From NCBI GenBank assembly GCA_029982755.1, contig JARRBR010000012.1, positions 1 to 41,056 of the forward strand: a stretch of 41,056 bases of DNA, read 5' to 3'. Below are positions 15,721-23,248 of this stretch, piece by piece. The notes under the pieces are model-generated. The model saw only the letters and a list, made by a program, of their open reading frames with translations, was not told where the DNA came from and ran no database searches. This DNA comes from Rhodocyclaceae bacterium (lineage in GTDB: Bacteria; Pseudomonadota; Gammaproteobacteria; Burkholderiales; Rhodocyclaceae). Made by a program: the position numbers and the translations under genes. Position 1 is the first letter of the stretch. Every line of letters begins with the position of its first letter.

Positions 15721-16836
15721 TCAGAGCGGGGCCCAGGCGCCGTCCTTGAAGTTGTAGATCGTGACCGCGCCTTCCTTGATGTCGCCGTTGGCGTCGAAGG
15801 AGACGTTGCCGATCACGCCCGGGAAGTTGCTCTTCTTGAGTTCGGGCAGGTACTTGGCGGGCTCGACCGAATCGGCCTTCTGCATCGCGGTGATGATCGC
15901 CATCGCGGCGTCGTAGGCGTAGGGCGAATAGACCTGCACGTCGGCGTTGAAGCGCTTCTTGTAGCGCTCGCGGAAGTCGGCGCCGCCCGGCATCTTCTCC
16001 AGCGGCAGGCCCGGCATCGAGCAGTAGGCGTTCGAGGACATGCCGTCGCCGGCGAGCTTGATCATCTCCGGGCTGCAGCCGCCGTCGCCGGTGAGGAACT
16101 TGGCGCTGATGCCGAGTTGCTTCATCTGGCGCAGCATTGGGCCGGCCTGGGCATCCATGCCGCCGTAGAAGATCACCTCGGGGTTGGTGGCGCGGATCTT
16201 GGTCAGGATGGCGTTGAAGTCGGTGGCCTTGTCAGTGGTGAACTCGCGCGCGACCACCTCGCCGCCGGTCTCCTTCACCGCCTTCGCGGTCTCGTCGGCC
16301 AGGCCCTGGCCGTAGGCGGTGCGGTCGTCGATGATCGCCACGCGCTTGGCGCCGAGCGCGCCGGTGGCGTACTTGCCCAGGCCGGTGCCCTGCTGCACGT
16401 CGTTGGCGATGGTGCGGAACACGCCGCTGAAGTTCTGCAGCGTCAGCTTGGGGTTGGTCGAAGCCGGCGACACCTGCGGAATGCCCGCCTGGTCGTAGAT
16501 GCGCGAGGCCGGGATCGAGGTGCCCGAGTTCAGGTGGCCGATCACGCCCTTGACGCCCGCATCGACCAGACGCTGCGCCACCGTGGTGCCGGTGCGCGGG
16601 TCGGCCTGGTCGTCCTCGCCGACCAGCTCGAACTTGACCTTCTTGCCGCCGATGGTGATGCCCTTGGCGTTGGCCTCCTCGATGGCGAGGCGGGTGCCGT
16701 TCTCGAGATCCTTGCCCAGGTGGGACTGGTTGCCGGTCAGCGGGGCGGCCCCGCCCAGCTTGACGACCATTTCCTGCGCGTGGGCGGTGGTGAGGCCGAT
16801 GCTCATCAGGGCGACTGCGACGACGGTTCTCTTCAT
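15721..16836 (-). CDS. livK: Periplasmic branched-chain amino acid-type binding protein LivK
   Basis: Solute-binding receptor of 371 residues. The start is ATG 16836, which gives a clean signal peptide MKRTVVAVALMSIGLTTAHA cut before QEMVVKLGG; a longer open frame upstream lacks signal-peptide character. Mature features of the Leu/Ile/Val-binding fold include APLTGNQSHLGKDLENG, VGEDDQADPRTG, VKGVIGHLNSGTSIPAS and the YSPYAYDAAMAI region near the C-terminus. First gene of the livKHMGF cluster. Close paralogues can bind amides or aromatic acids, so leucine-type amino acids are the default, not proven. Confidence 0.94.
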   Translation of the reverse strand: MKRTVVAVALMSIGLTTAHAQEMVVKLGGAAPLTGNQSHLGKDLENGTRLAIEEANAKGITIGGKKVKFELVGEDDQADPRTGTTVAQRLVDAGVKGVIGHLNSGTSIPASRIYDQAGIPQVSPASTNPKLTLQNFSGVFRTIANDVQQGTGLGKYATGALGAKRVAIIDDRTAYGQGLADETAKAVKETGGEVVAREFTTDKATDFNAILTKIRATNPEVIFYGGMDAQAGPMLRQMKQLGISAKFLTGDGGCSPEMIKLAGDGMSSNAYCSMPGLPLEKMPGGADFRERYKKRFNADVQVYSPYAYDAAMAIITAMQKADSVEPAKYLPELKKSNFPGVIGNVSFDANGDIKEGAVTIYNFKDGAWAPL

Positions 16837-17028
16837 GCTCTGGATCTCCGGGGTGATCGGGAATGGTGTTTGGGTGAAGCAGAAACGCGCTCGTATTGTG
16901 CCCAAAAAACGATTTGTGAATGCGGGAATTAGCTTTACGAATGACTGATCCTGCCTCAAGGCCTAAGCAAAGGCCGTGCCAGGCAAGCGACCGAATGGGG
17001 AAGACATGCCCCCGGTCATGCCCTTGTC

Positions 17029-17229
17029 GTGGTGTGCAAGAGCAACGAGTTCCGCCAGGACACCGAGAAATACCTCAAGCTGCGCAAGCGCCTGGGAATC
17101 GATCGCGGCCAGTTCATCATCTTCAGCCCGGATCTTGGCGAAGAGCAGGCCGTGGCGCTGAGCAACATGTACGAGCTGACCTTTGCCGACCGGGAGCGTC
17201 TGACGGCGCACCTGCGCAGCCTGCTTTAG
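17029..17229 (+). CDS. Orphan small ORF, possibly the C-terminal remnant of a larger gene
   Basis: I do not recognise the family. From GTG 17029 the frame encodes 66 residues with well-ordered alternating structure: VVCKSNEFRQDTEKYLKL, then RGQFIIFSPDLGEEQAVAL, ending LTAHLRSLL. The amino-acid mix looks like a real protein rather than a chance frame. The frame stays open upstream to a stop at 16942-16944 without any ATG and without a ribosome-binding site, so the fragment probably lost its 5-prime part. It shares its stop bases with the convergent DUF429 gene (4-bp overlap). Either a relic or a small gene with GTG start. Confidence 0.5.
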   Translation: MVCKSNEFRQDTEKYLKLRKRLGIDRGQFIIFSPDLGEEQAVALSNMYELTFADRERLTAHLRSLL

Positions 17230-18068
17230 GGGCCGCCGGCCTCGCAGCCGGTGATCCATCCCTCCAGCGGGTCCATCGCGCTGGGCAGGCCGAAGCGGGG
17301 CGGGCCGTGGCGTGCGGCTGCGGCGGCTTGCAGCAGTGCGAGCGTGGCGTCCAGAAGATCGCCGCTGGCGTCGTCGAGCAGGGCCTGGTGTTGTTCGGGG
17401 GTCACGACAAGGGCCGGCGGGTCGGCTGCGTCTTGCGAAGGGGCCGACCCGGCGGTGAGTGCGTCGATGATCCGCTTGCGCGCCGCACGGCGTTCCGCGT
17501 TCTGCTTGCGGCGCTCGTCGCTCTTGTACGAAGCGGGGGTGATGCGGCGGGCGAGCAGCCCGGGATAAGCCTCGATGGCGACGCGGTCCGGGTCACCGTC
17601 GTGCATGCCGGGTACATTCACGCCAGCCGCCAGCAGGCGCGGCGCCCCTTCCAGGAACATCAGCCCGACCGGCGGATTCACCAGCTTCAGCGGGCTGTGC
17701 GAGCGCGCCGGCAGGTCGGTAGCGCGGTGGGCGTAGCGGCGGCCGACCGGGCGCGATTCGCGGTAGGCATCGAGCGTGGCGCGAAGTGTGGGTTTGCCGA
17801 GCGCGGCGCAGTGGCGCACGAGCGCTGGCCAGGTCTGCGGCCAGTCCAGATCGGTGATCGCCTCGCGCGGCAGGCCGAACGGGAAGTCGAAGGCGCCTAG
17901 CCAGGGCCCCGGCCGCGCGAGCAAGGCCTCGAAGCTCGGCCAGTCGGCGCAGCGCTCGAAGCGGTCGAGCACGACGCACGCGCCGTCCACGCGACCGTGG
18001 GCCACGGTGATCGGCTTGGCACGACGCGGCGCCGAGGTGAAGTCCACACCGAGGAGCGGGCTTGTCAT
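17226..18068 (-). CDS. DUF429 family protein
   Basis: Soluble protein of 280 residues. The N-terminus LLGVDFTSAPRRAKPI and the segment WLGAFDFPFGLPREAI resemble DUF429, which is predicted to have an RNase H-like fold with acidic residues on the first strand (Asp in GVDFT) and in the second motif (FDFPFG). IEAYPGLLARR and a late Asp-rich helix (LDDASGDLLDATLALLQAA) also fit. A nuclease activity is predicted for the family, not demonstrated to my knowledge. It stands 162 bp downstream of the deacetylase-like gene on the same strand. Confidence 0.75.
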   Translation of the reverse strand: MTSPLLGVDFTSAPRRAKPITVAHGRVDGACVVLDRFERCADWPSFEALLARPGPWLGAFDFPFGLPREAITDLDWPQTWPALVRHCAALGKPTLRATLDAYRESRPVGRRYAHRATDLPARSHSPLKLVNPPVGLMFLEGAPRLLAAGVNVPGMHDGDPDRVAIEAYPGLLARRITPASYKSDERRKQNAERRAARKRIIDALTAGSAPSQDAADPPALVVTPEQHQALLDDASGDLLDATLALLQAAAAARHGPPRFGLPSAMDPLEGWITGCEAGGP

Positions 18069-18230
18069 CGCGGGATGCCTGTTTCCAGTGGGTGATGCGC
18101 TGTCGTCATGGTGGCGCGGGCCGGGTCTTGTCTGGCGGGCGGCGCCGGCCGGCGTGCTGCGGGCCGATCCGGTGCGCCGGCCCGCAGCCGGGCACCGTTG
18201 CAGTGCGTGGGGTGGCGAGCGAGTCTTGCC

Positions 18231-19148
18231 TCAGCCCGCATCGGACGCCCGCGCCGCCGTGCAGATCGTGTTGAAGTGGATGATCACCGTATCGTCGATC
18301 GGCTGCGCGTAGCCCCCGGCCATGGCCACGGCGACCGGCACGTCGGCTGCACGACACATGCAGAGCACGTGTTCGTCGCGCCGGCGCAGGCCGTCGATGC
18401 TGAGCGCGAGCCGCCCCAGGCGGTCGCCCGCGTACGGGTCGGCGCCGGCCAGGTAGATCACCAGCTCCGGGCGGGCGCGCGTGAAGACGGTGTCGAGCGC
18501 CGCATCGAGCGCGGCGAGGTAGGCCTCGTCGCCGGTGTCGTCGGGCAGCTCTATGTCGAGGTCGCTCGCCTGCTTGCGGAAGGGGAAGTTCTTCGCGCCG
18601 TGCAGGCTGCAGGTGAAGACCTCGGGTGTGTCGGCGAGGATGGTCGCGGTGCCGTCGCCCTGGTGCACGTCGCAATCGACGATGGCGATGCGGTTCGCGC
18701 GGCCCTCGGCACGCATCGCCAGCGCGGCGATGGCGGCGTCGTTGAACACGCAGAAGCCCGAGCCGAAGTCGCGATGCGCGTGGTGGGTGCCGCCGGCGAG
18801 GTTGGCGGCGCAGGCCGCGCCGCCCTCGCGTGCGAGCGCGCTGCGGCAGGCGGCGAGCGTGGCCCCGGCCGAGCGGCGCGAGCGTTCGACCATGGCCGCA
18901 CTCCATGGAAAACCGATGCGACGCACCTCGGCCGCATCCAGCGTACCGCCGGCCACGCGCTGCAGGTACCCGGCGTCGTGGGCGCGCAGGATCTCCACGT
19001 CGCTGGCGGCAACAGGTACTCGGAAGTCGTCGTCCGCGAACAGGCCGCTGTCGATCAGGCGCGCGCGCAGGCGCGAATACTTCTCCATCGGAAAACGGTG
19101 GCCCTCGGGCAGGGGCAGCACGAAATGGTCAGCGTAGTAGAGCTTCAA
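18231..19148 (-). CDS. Histone deacetylase-like amidohydrolase
   Basis: Zinc-dependent deacetylase-superfamily enzyme of 305 residues, of the bacterial class similar to HDAC11. The active-site set is complete: paired His in GGTHHAHRDFGSGFC, metal ligands in DCDVHQGDG, the third ligand Asp in LAGADPYAGDR, and the catalytic Tyr in AMAGGYAQ. A TTG start at 19148 is chosen because the family N-terminus KLYYADHFVLPLPEGHRFP begins right there; an open extension of 30 Arg-rich residues upstream looks non-coding. Bacterial members act on acetylated polyamines, acetoin-related or protein substrates; the substrate here is unknown. Confidence 0.88.
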   Translation of the reverse strand: MKLYYADHFVLPLPEGHRFPMEKYSRLRARLIDSGLFADDDFRVPVAASDVEILRAHDAGYLQRVAGGTLDAAEVRRIGFPWSAAMVERSRRSAGATLAACRSALAREGGAACAANLAGGTHHAHRDFGSGFCVFNDAAIAALAMRAEGRANRIAIVDCDVHQGDGTATILADTPEVFTCSLHGAKNFPFRKQASDLDIELPDDTGDEAYLAALDAALDTVFTRARPELVIYLAGADPYAGDRLGRLALSIDGLRRRDEHVLCMCRAADVPVAVAMAGGYAQPIDDTVIIHFNTICTAARASDAG

Positions 19149-19288
19149 GGTGGGCGACTTCCGGTTGATCGCGCTCGATGCGGGATGCGGTCGGCGGGCG
19201 CTTCGAGCGCGCGCTGCATGGGACCCTACGGGCGGCATTTGGTGCGCCGAGGATAAACCTCAGCCCGCTTCGCCGTGGCGAACGCTGG

Positions 19289-19324
19289 TTGTCATGGGTT
19301 TATGGTGCAGTGCAATATATTGCA
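19289..19324 (+). promoter_or_regulatory. Candidate promoter with AT-rich palindrome before the J-domain gene
   Basis: TTGTCA (19289-19294) is a five-of-six match to a sigma70 -35 box. About 17-19 nt later lies the perfect 14-bp palindrome TGCAATATATTGCA (19311-19324), which would cover the -10 region. An AT-only core in such GC-rich DNA, placed 36 bp before the proposed start at 19361, looks like a repressor operator. No regulator is identified. Confidence 0.45.
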
Positions 19325-19360
19325 TGTCGCTTCCATCTCAACCCCTGATCGAGTCCGAAA

Positions 19361-20341
19361 TTGAGCTTCCGTCTGTCCCCGGCAAGCATCCGCGCAGCCA
19401 TCGTTCGCGTGTTCGGCGGCAGGGCGGCCACGCCCGCGGTGCCGTCCGCAGTGCCGCCCGCGCTGGCCGCCGATCCGCGGTCCGAAGTCACGGCTGCAGC
19501 GATGGAGACCCCGTCGATGCGTGATCGTGAGGTCACGCCCGGGCCTGAACCTGAGCCTGAGCCGATCGCGCCGGCGGCGGTCATCGTCGCCCCCGATCCG
19601 GACGCGGAACGGCTGCTGGCGCGCTGCGCCCAGCTGGAGGAACAGATGGTCGAGCTCAGCCGGCGTCGGGCCGACATGGAGCAGCAGGTGCGCAGCTACG
19701 AGCAGCACCAGTACGCCGTCCTCGGCGAAGTGGTGGGCGAGTGCCTGCGCCTGCGCCAGGCGTACCTCAGGCTCAAGGCCGAGCGCTCGGGCAGGGCGGC
19801 CGATGCCGAAAGGGCGCGCCAGGCCGACGAGGACTTCGACGCCTACCGTCGCAGCACGGAGCACACCGCCGCGCCCTTGCCCGAGCTCGACGAGGACGAA
19901 CAGGACGAACTGCGCCGGCTGTATCGCGCCGCGGCCATGCGTTGCCATCCGGACCGCGCGGCGGAGAGCGAGCGCGCCGCCGCGCACGACATCTTCCTGC
20001 GCGTGCAGGCCGCCTACCAGGCCCGCGACCTGGAGGGCTTGCGCGGCCTCGCCGCCGAGCTCGCGGGGTGGGCGCAGTCGGCGCCGGGGGCAGTCGCGGC
20101 AGGGCCGGGCACCTTGAAGGCCCCCGCTGGCGGCGGCATCAGGCGCCGCGTTGGCGAGCTCCAGCACAAGGTCGCCGACCTGATCCTCGCCGTGCAGACG
20201 CTGCAGCTCGATCCGGTTTACCGCAAGGCGCGGCAGGTCGAGCACTGGGACACGCATTTTGCCGACGCGCGCGCAAGCTTCGAGGCCGAATGCGAGGCCT
20301 TGCGCGCGGGGATTGCGGGACTGGCCTCCCGTTCGGCTTGA
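19361..20341 (+). CDS. J-domain (DnaJ-like) protein with coiled coil
   Basis: Protein of 326 residues. An N-terminal Ala/Pro-rich segment (about 1-80) is followed by a long coiled coil (about 82-160, ERLLARCAQLEEQMVELSRRR) and a J-domain at about 175-225 with the diagnostic HPD tripeptide at 196-198 (AAMRCHPDRAA). The C-terminal region after residue 260 is another helical stretch. J-domains stimulate Hsp70 ATPase, so it is probably a co-chaperone with an unknown client. The TTG start at 19361 has no good ribosome-binding site; ATG at 19502 is an alternative that keeps the coiled coil and J-domain. It converges on dbpA with 11 bp between stops. Confidence 0.75.
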   Translation: MSFRLSPASIRAAIVRVFGGRAATPAVPSAVPPALAADPRSEVTAAAMETPSMRDREVTPGPEPEPEPIAPAAVIVAPDPDAERLLARCAQLEEQMVELSRRRADMEQQVRSYEQHQYAVLGEVVGECLRLRQAYLRLKAERSGRAADAERARQADEDFDAYRRSTEHTAAPLPELDEDEQDELRRLYRAAAMRCHPDRAAESERAAAHDIFLRVQAAYQARDLEGLRGLAAELAGWAQSAPGAVAAGPGTLKAPAGGGIRRRVGELQHKVADLILAVQTLQLDPVYRKARQVEHWDTHFADARASFEAECEALRAGIAGLASRSA

Positions 20342-20355
20342 GGCCGCAGGCCTCA
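20339..20355. terminator. Hairpin containing both convergent stop codons
   Basis: TGAGGCC (20339-20345) and GGCCTCA (20349-20355) form a perfect 7-bp stem with the loop GCA. The TGA of the J-domain gene is one arm's end and the TGA of dbpA (TCA on the plus strand) is the other. There is no T-tract, so factor-independent termination is uncertain. Confidence 0.5.
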
Positions 20356-21816
20356 CACCTCCAGCGCGCGCACCTTCACCTTCCTGCCCTTGAGCTTGCC
20401 GGCTGCGAGGCGACGCACCGCCTCGCGCGCGATCGCGCGATCGACCGCGACGTAGGTGGTCTGGTCGGTAACGGTGATCTTGCCGACCTGCTCACGCGTG
20501 AACCCGGCCTCGCCCGTCAGCGCGCCGAGCACGTCCGCAGGGCGGATCTTGTCCCTGCGCCCGCCCAGGATCAGCAGCGTGACCATCGGCGCCTGCAGCG
20601 GCTGTCCTTCGTCTTCCACCAGCTCGTCGAGCGCGTGCCATTCGGGCTCGAAGCCCATCATCTGCGCGATGCTCGCGACGCGGCGCCTGTCCGCGCTGCT
20701 GCACAGGTTCAGCGCCCAGCCGTCCTCGTCGCCGCGGCCGGTGCGGCCGATGCGGTGGATGTGGATCTCCGGGTCGGGCGTGACGTCGACGTTGATCACC
20801 GCCTCGAGCTGGGCGATGTCCAGGCCGCGTGCGGCGACGTCGGTGGCGACGAGCACCGAGCAGCTGCGGTTGGCGAACTGGATCAGCACCTGGTCGCGCT
20901 CGCGCTGCTCCATCTCGCCGTTGAGGGTGAGCGCCGCGAAACCTTGTGTGCGCAGCAGCTCGACCAGGTCGCGGCACTGCTGGCGGGTGTTGCAGAAGGC
21001 CAGCGTACTGAGCGGGCGGTAGTGGCGCAGCAGCCGGCCGACCGCATCCAGCCGCGCGGCGTGCTCGACCTCGTAGAAGCGCTGGCGGATCTTGCCGTGC
21101 GCGTGCTGCTCGAGCAGCTTCACCTCCTGCGGCGCGCGCAGGAAGCGCGCTGCCAGCTGCACGATGCCCTCGGGGTAGGTGGCGGAGAACAGCAGGGTCT
21201 GGCGTGCCGACGGGCAGCGGCCGGCGACGTAGGCGATGTCGTCGTGGAAGCCCATGTCCAGCATGCGGTCGGCTTCGTCCAGCACCAGGGTGTTCAGGGC
21301 GTCGAGCACGAGACTGCCGCGCTCGAGGTGATCCATGATGCGCCCGGGCGTGCCGACCACGACATGCGCGCCGTGCGCCAGGCTCTCGCGCTGCGGCCGC
21401 ATCGGCGTGCCGCCGCACAGCGCCAGCACCTTGATGTTGGCTTCGAAGCGTGCCAGGCGGCGGATCTCCTGCGTGACCTGGTCGGCCAATTCGCGGGTCG
21501 GGCACAGCACCATGGCCTGGACCGCGAGCTTGCGCACGTCGAGCCGGGCGAGCAGCGGCAGGGCGAAGGCCGCGGTCTTGCCGCTGCCGGTCCTGGCCTG
21601 GGCGATGAGATCGTGGCCGGCGAGTGCCAGCGGCAGGCTGGCGGCCTGGATCGGGGTCATCGACCGGTAGTCGAGCTGGCGCAGCGTGTCCAGCATGGCC
21701 GCGGAGAGGGGAAGGCGGTCGAAGGGCAGGCCGGCGTCCGCGGGAGCGGTCTGCGCCAAGGTGTTGGTCGGGGTGTGCGCGGGGCGCGAGGAGGCGGTGT
21801 CGGCGAATTCGGTCAT
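20353..21816 (-). CDS. dbpA: ATP-dependent RNA helicase DbpA
   Basis: DEAD-box helicase of 487 residues that acts in 50S ribosome assembly. Motifs in order are the Q-motif region (MTPIQAASLPLAL), I ARTGSGKT, Ia PTRELA, GG, TPGR, II DEAD, III SAT, then ATDVAARGLD and VI HRIGRTGRG. A C-terminal domain of about 75 residues (VTLLILGGRRDKIRPADVLGAL...) is the DbpA-type RNA-binding domain that recognises 23S rRNA hairpin 92. ATG 21816 is used as start. The N-terminal extension (about 1-28) is poorly conserved. Confidence 0.94.
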   Translation of the reverse strand: MTEFADTASSRPAHTPTNTLAQTAPADAGLPFDRLPLSAAMLDTLRQLDYRSMTPIQAASLPLALAGHDLIAQARTGSGKTAAFALPLLARLDVRKLAVQAMVLCPTRELADQVTQEIRRLARFEANIKVLALCGGTPMRPQRESLAHGAHVVVGTPGRIMDHLERGSLVLDALNTLVLDEADRMLDMGFHDDIAYVAGRCPSARQTLLFSATYPEGIVQLAARFLRAPQEVKLLEQHAHGKIRQRFYEVEHAARLDAVGRLLRHYRPLSTLAFCNTRQQCRDLVELLRTQGFAALTLNGEMEQRERDQVLIQFANRSCSVLVATDVAARGLDIAQLEAVINVDVTPDPEIHIHRIGRTGRGDEDGWALNLCSSADRRRVASIAQMMGFEPEWHALDELVEDEGQPLQAPMVTLLILGGRRDKIRPADVLGALTGEAGFTREQVGKITVTDQTTYVAVDRAIAREAVRRLAAGKLKGRKVKVRALEV

Positions 21817-22065
21817 GCGCAATTATCAGGCCGGATCCGGTGCATTCCGCAGAAAACTTGCCGGCGATCGAGCCGGCGGGATGCGGTCGAGCCTGACGGG
21901 GTGGAGGTTCCGCCCGGCCGGGACGTGCCCGGACGGGAACTTCGTCCCCGCGCCGGCTTCAGAACCCCGCGTGGCGCATCGAGTGCGCGCAGCGTGAGCC
22001 GCCGCCTCGCCCGCCTGTAATACACTCGACCTCCCCGACACAGAACACGACAAAACGGTGCAGCC

Positions 22066-23238
22066 ATGAGCCTCATCGAAAGCGTCCGCCCCCTCAAGGA
22101 CAAGCTGACCGCCATCCGCCGCGACATCCACGCCCACCCCGAGCTCGCCTTCGAGGAGCACCGCACCGCCGAGCTGGTGGCGCGCCACCTGGAGTCGCTC
22201 GGCATCGAGACCCATCGCGGCATCGGCGGCACCGGCGTGGTCGGCGTGGTGCGCGGCCGGCGCGGGCTGCGCGCGATCGGGCTGCGCGCCGACATGGACG
22301 CGCTGCCGATCACCGAGCGCAACGAGTTCGCGCACAAGTCCACCGTCCAGGGCTGCATGCACGCCTGTGGCCACGACGGCCACACCACGATGCTGCTCGG
22401 CGCGGCCGAGGCGCTGGTCGCGAAGCCGGACTTCGACGGCACGGTGTACCTGATCTTCCAGCCCGCCGAGGAAGGCGAGGGCGGCGCGCCGGCGATGATC
22501 GCCGACGGCCTGTTCGATCGCTTCCCGATGGAGGCGGTGTTCGGCATGCACAACTGGCCGGGCATGGAGGCGGGCAGTTTCGCGATCCATGCCGGCCCGG
22601 TGATGGCGAGCGCCGACCGCTTCGACATCCGCTTCACCGGCGTCGGTGCGCATGCCGCGATGCCGCACCTGGGCGTGGACCCGGTGGTCGCGGGCGCAGC
22701 CTTCGTGCAGGCGGCGCAGACCCTGGTGAGCCGCGTGCTCGACCCGATCGACGCCGGCGTGGTGTCGGTGACCCAGTTCCATGCCGGCGAGGCCTACAAC
22801 GTGATCCCCGACCGCGCCGAGCTGTGCGGCACGGTGCGCACCTTCTCCGCCGAGGTGCGCGACCGCCTCGAGCGCGGCCTGCGCCAGGTGGCCGAGGGCA
22901 TCGCGCAGAGCCACGGCGTGCAGGTCGAGTTCGAGTTCCGCCGCGGCTATCCCCCGACCATCAACACCGCCGGCGAGGCCGCGCTGTGCGCCGAGGTCGC
23001 GCGTGCGGTGGTCGGTCCGGACCGGGTGGTCACCGACCGCCGGCCGAGCATGGGTGCGGAGGACTTCGCCTATTTCCTGCAGGAAAAGCCCGGCGCCTAC
23101 GTGTGGATCGGCAACGGCCCGGGCGAGGGCGGCTGCATGCTGCACAACCCCAACTACGACTTCAACGACGAGGTGATGCCGGCCGGCGTAGCCTACTGGT
23201 GCGCGCTGGTGCAGCGTCTGCTGGGCAGCCCGAAGTGA
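22066..23238 (+). CDS. M20 family amidohydrolase (hippurate hydrolase-like)
   Basis: Di-metal peptidase of 390 residues, M20D subfamily, which contains hippurate hydrolases, IAA-amino acid hydrolases and N-acetylaminoacyl hydrolases. Metal-binding motifs are HACGHDGHTTMLLGAAEAL (about 100-118), PAEEGEGGA (about 137-145) and the late His in MLHNPNYDFND. The dimerisation domain lies in the middle (SADRFDIRFTGVGAHAAMPHLG). Preceded by 249 bp of intergenic DNA after the divergent dbpA start, and only 10 bp ahead of the permease gene, so possibly co-transcribed with it. The precise N-acyl substrate is unknown. Confidence 0.92.
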   Translation: MSLIESVRPLKDKLTAIRRDIHAHPELAFEEHRTAELVARHLESLGIETHRGIGGTGVVGVVRGRRGLRAIGLRADMDALPITERNEFAHKSTVQGCMHACGHDGHTTMLLGAAEALVAKPDFDGTVYLIFQPAEEGEGGAPAMIADGLFDRFPMEAVFGMHNWPGMEAGSFAIHAGPVMASADRFDIRFTGVGAHAAMPHLGVDPVVAGAAFVQAAQTLVSRVLDPIDAGVVSVTQFHAGEAYNVIPDRAELCGTVRTFSAEVRDRLERGLRQVAEGIAQSHGVQVEFEFRRGYPPTINTAGEAALCAEVARAVVGPDRVVTDRRPSMGAEDFAYFLQEKPGAYVWIGNGPGEGGCMLHNPNYDFNDEVMPAGVAYWCALVQRLLGSPK

Positions 23239-23248
23239 GCGCTGCCCG

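Noticed and set aside
12034-16836. Urea or amide transporter (Urt type) instead of Liv.
   Set aside because: No urease or amidase genes adjoin and the protein signatures are those of general Liv components, so Liv is kept as the default while the substrate stays open.
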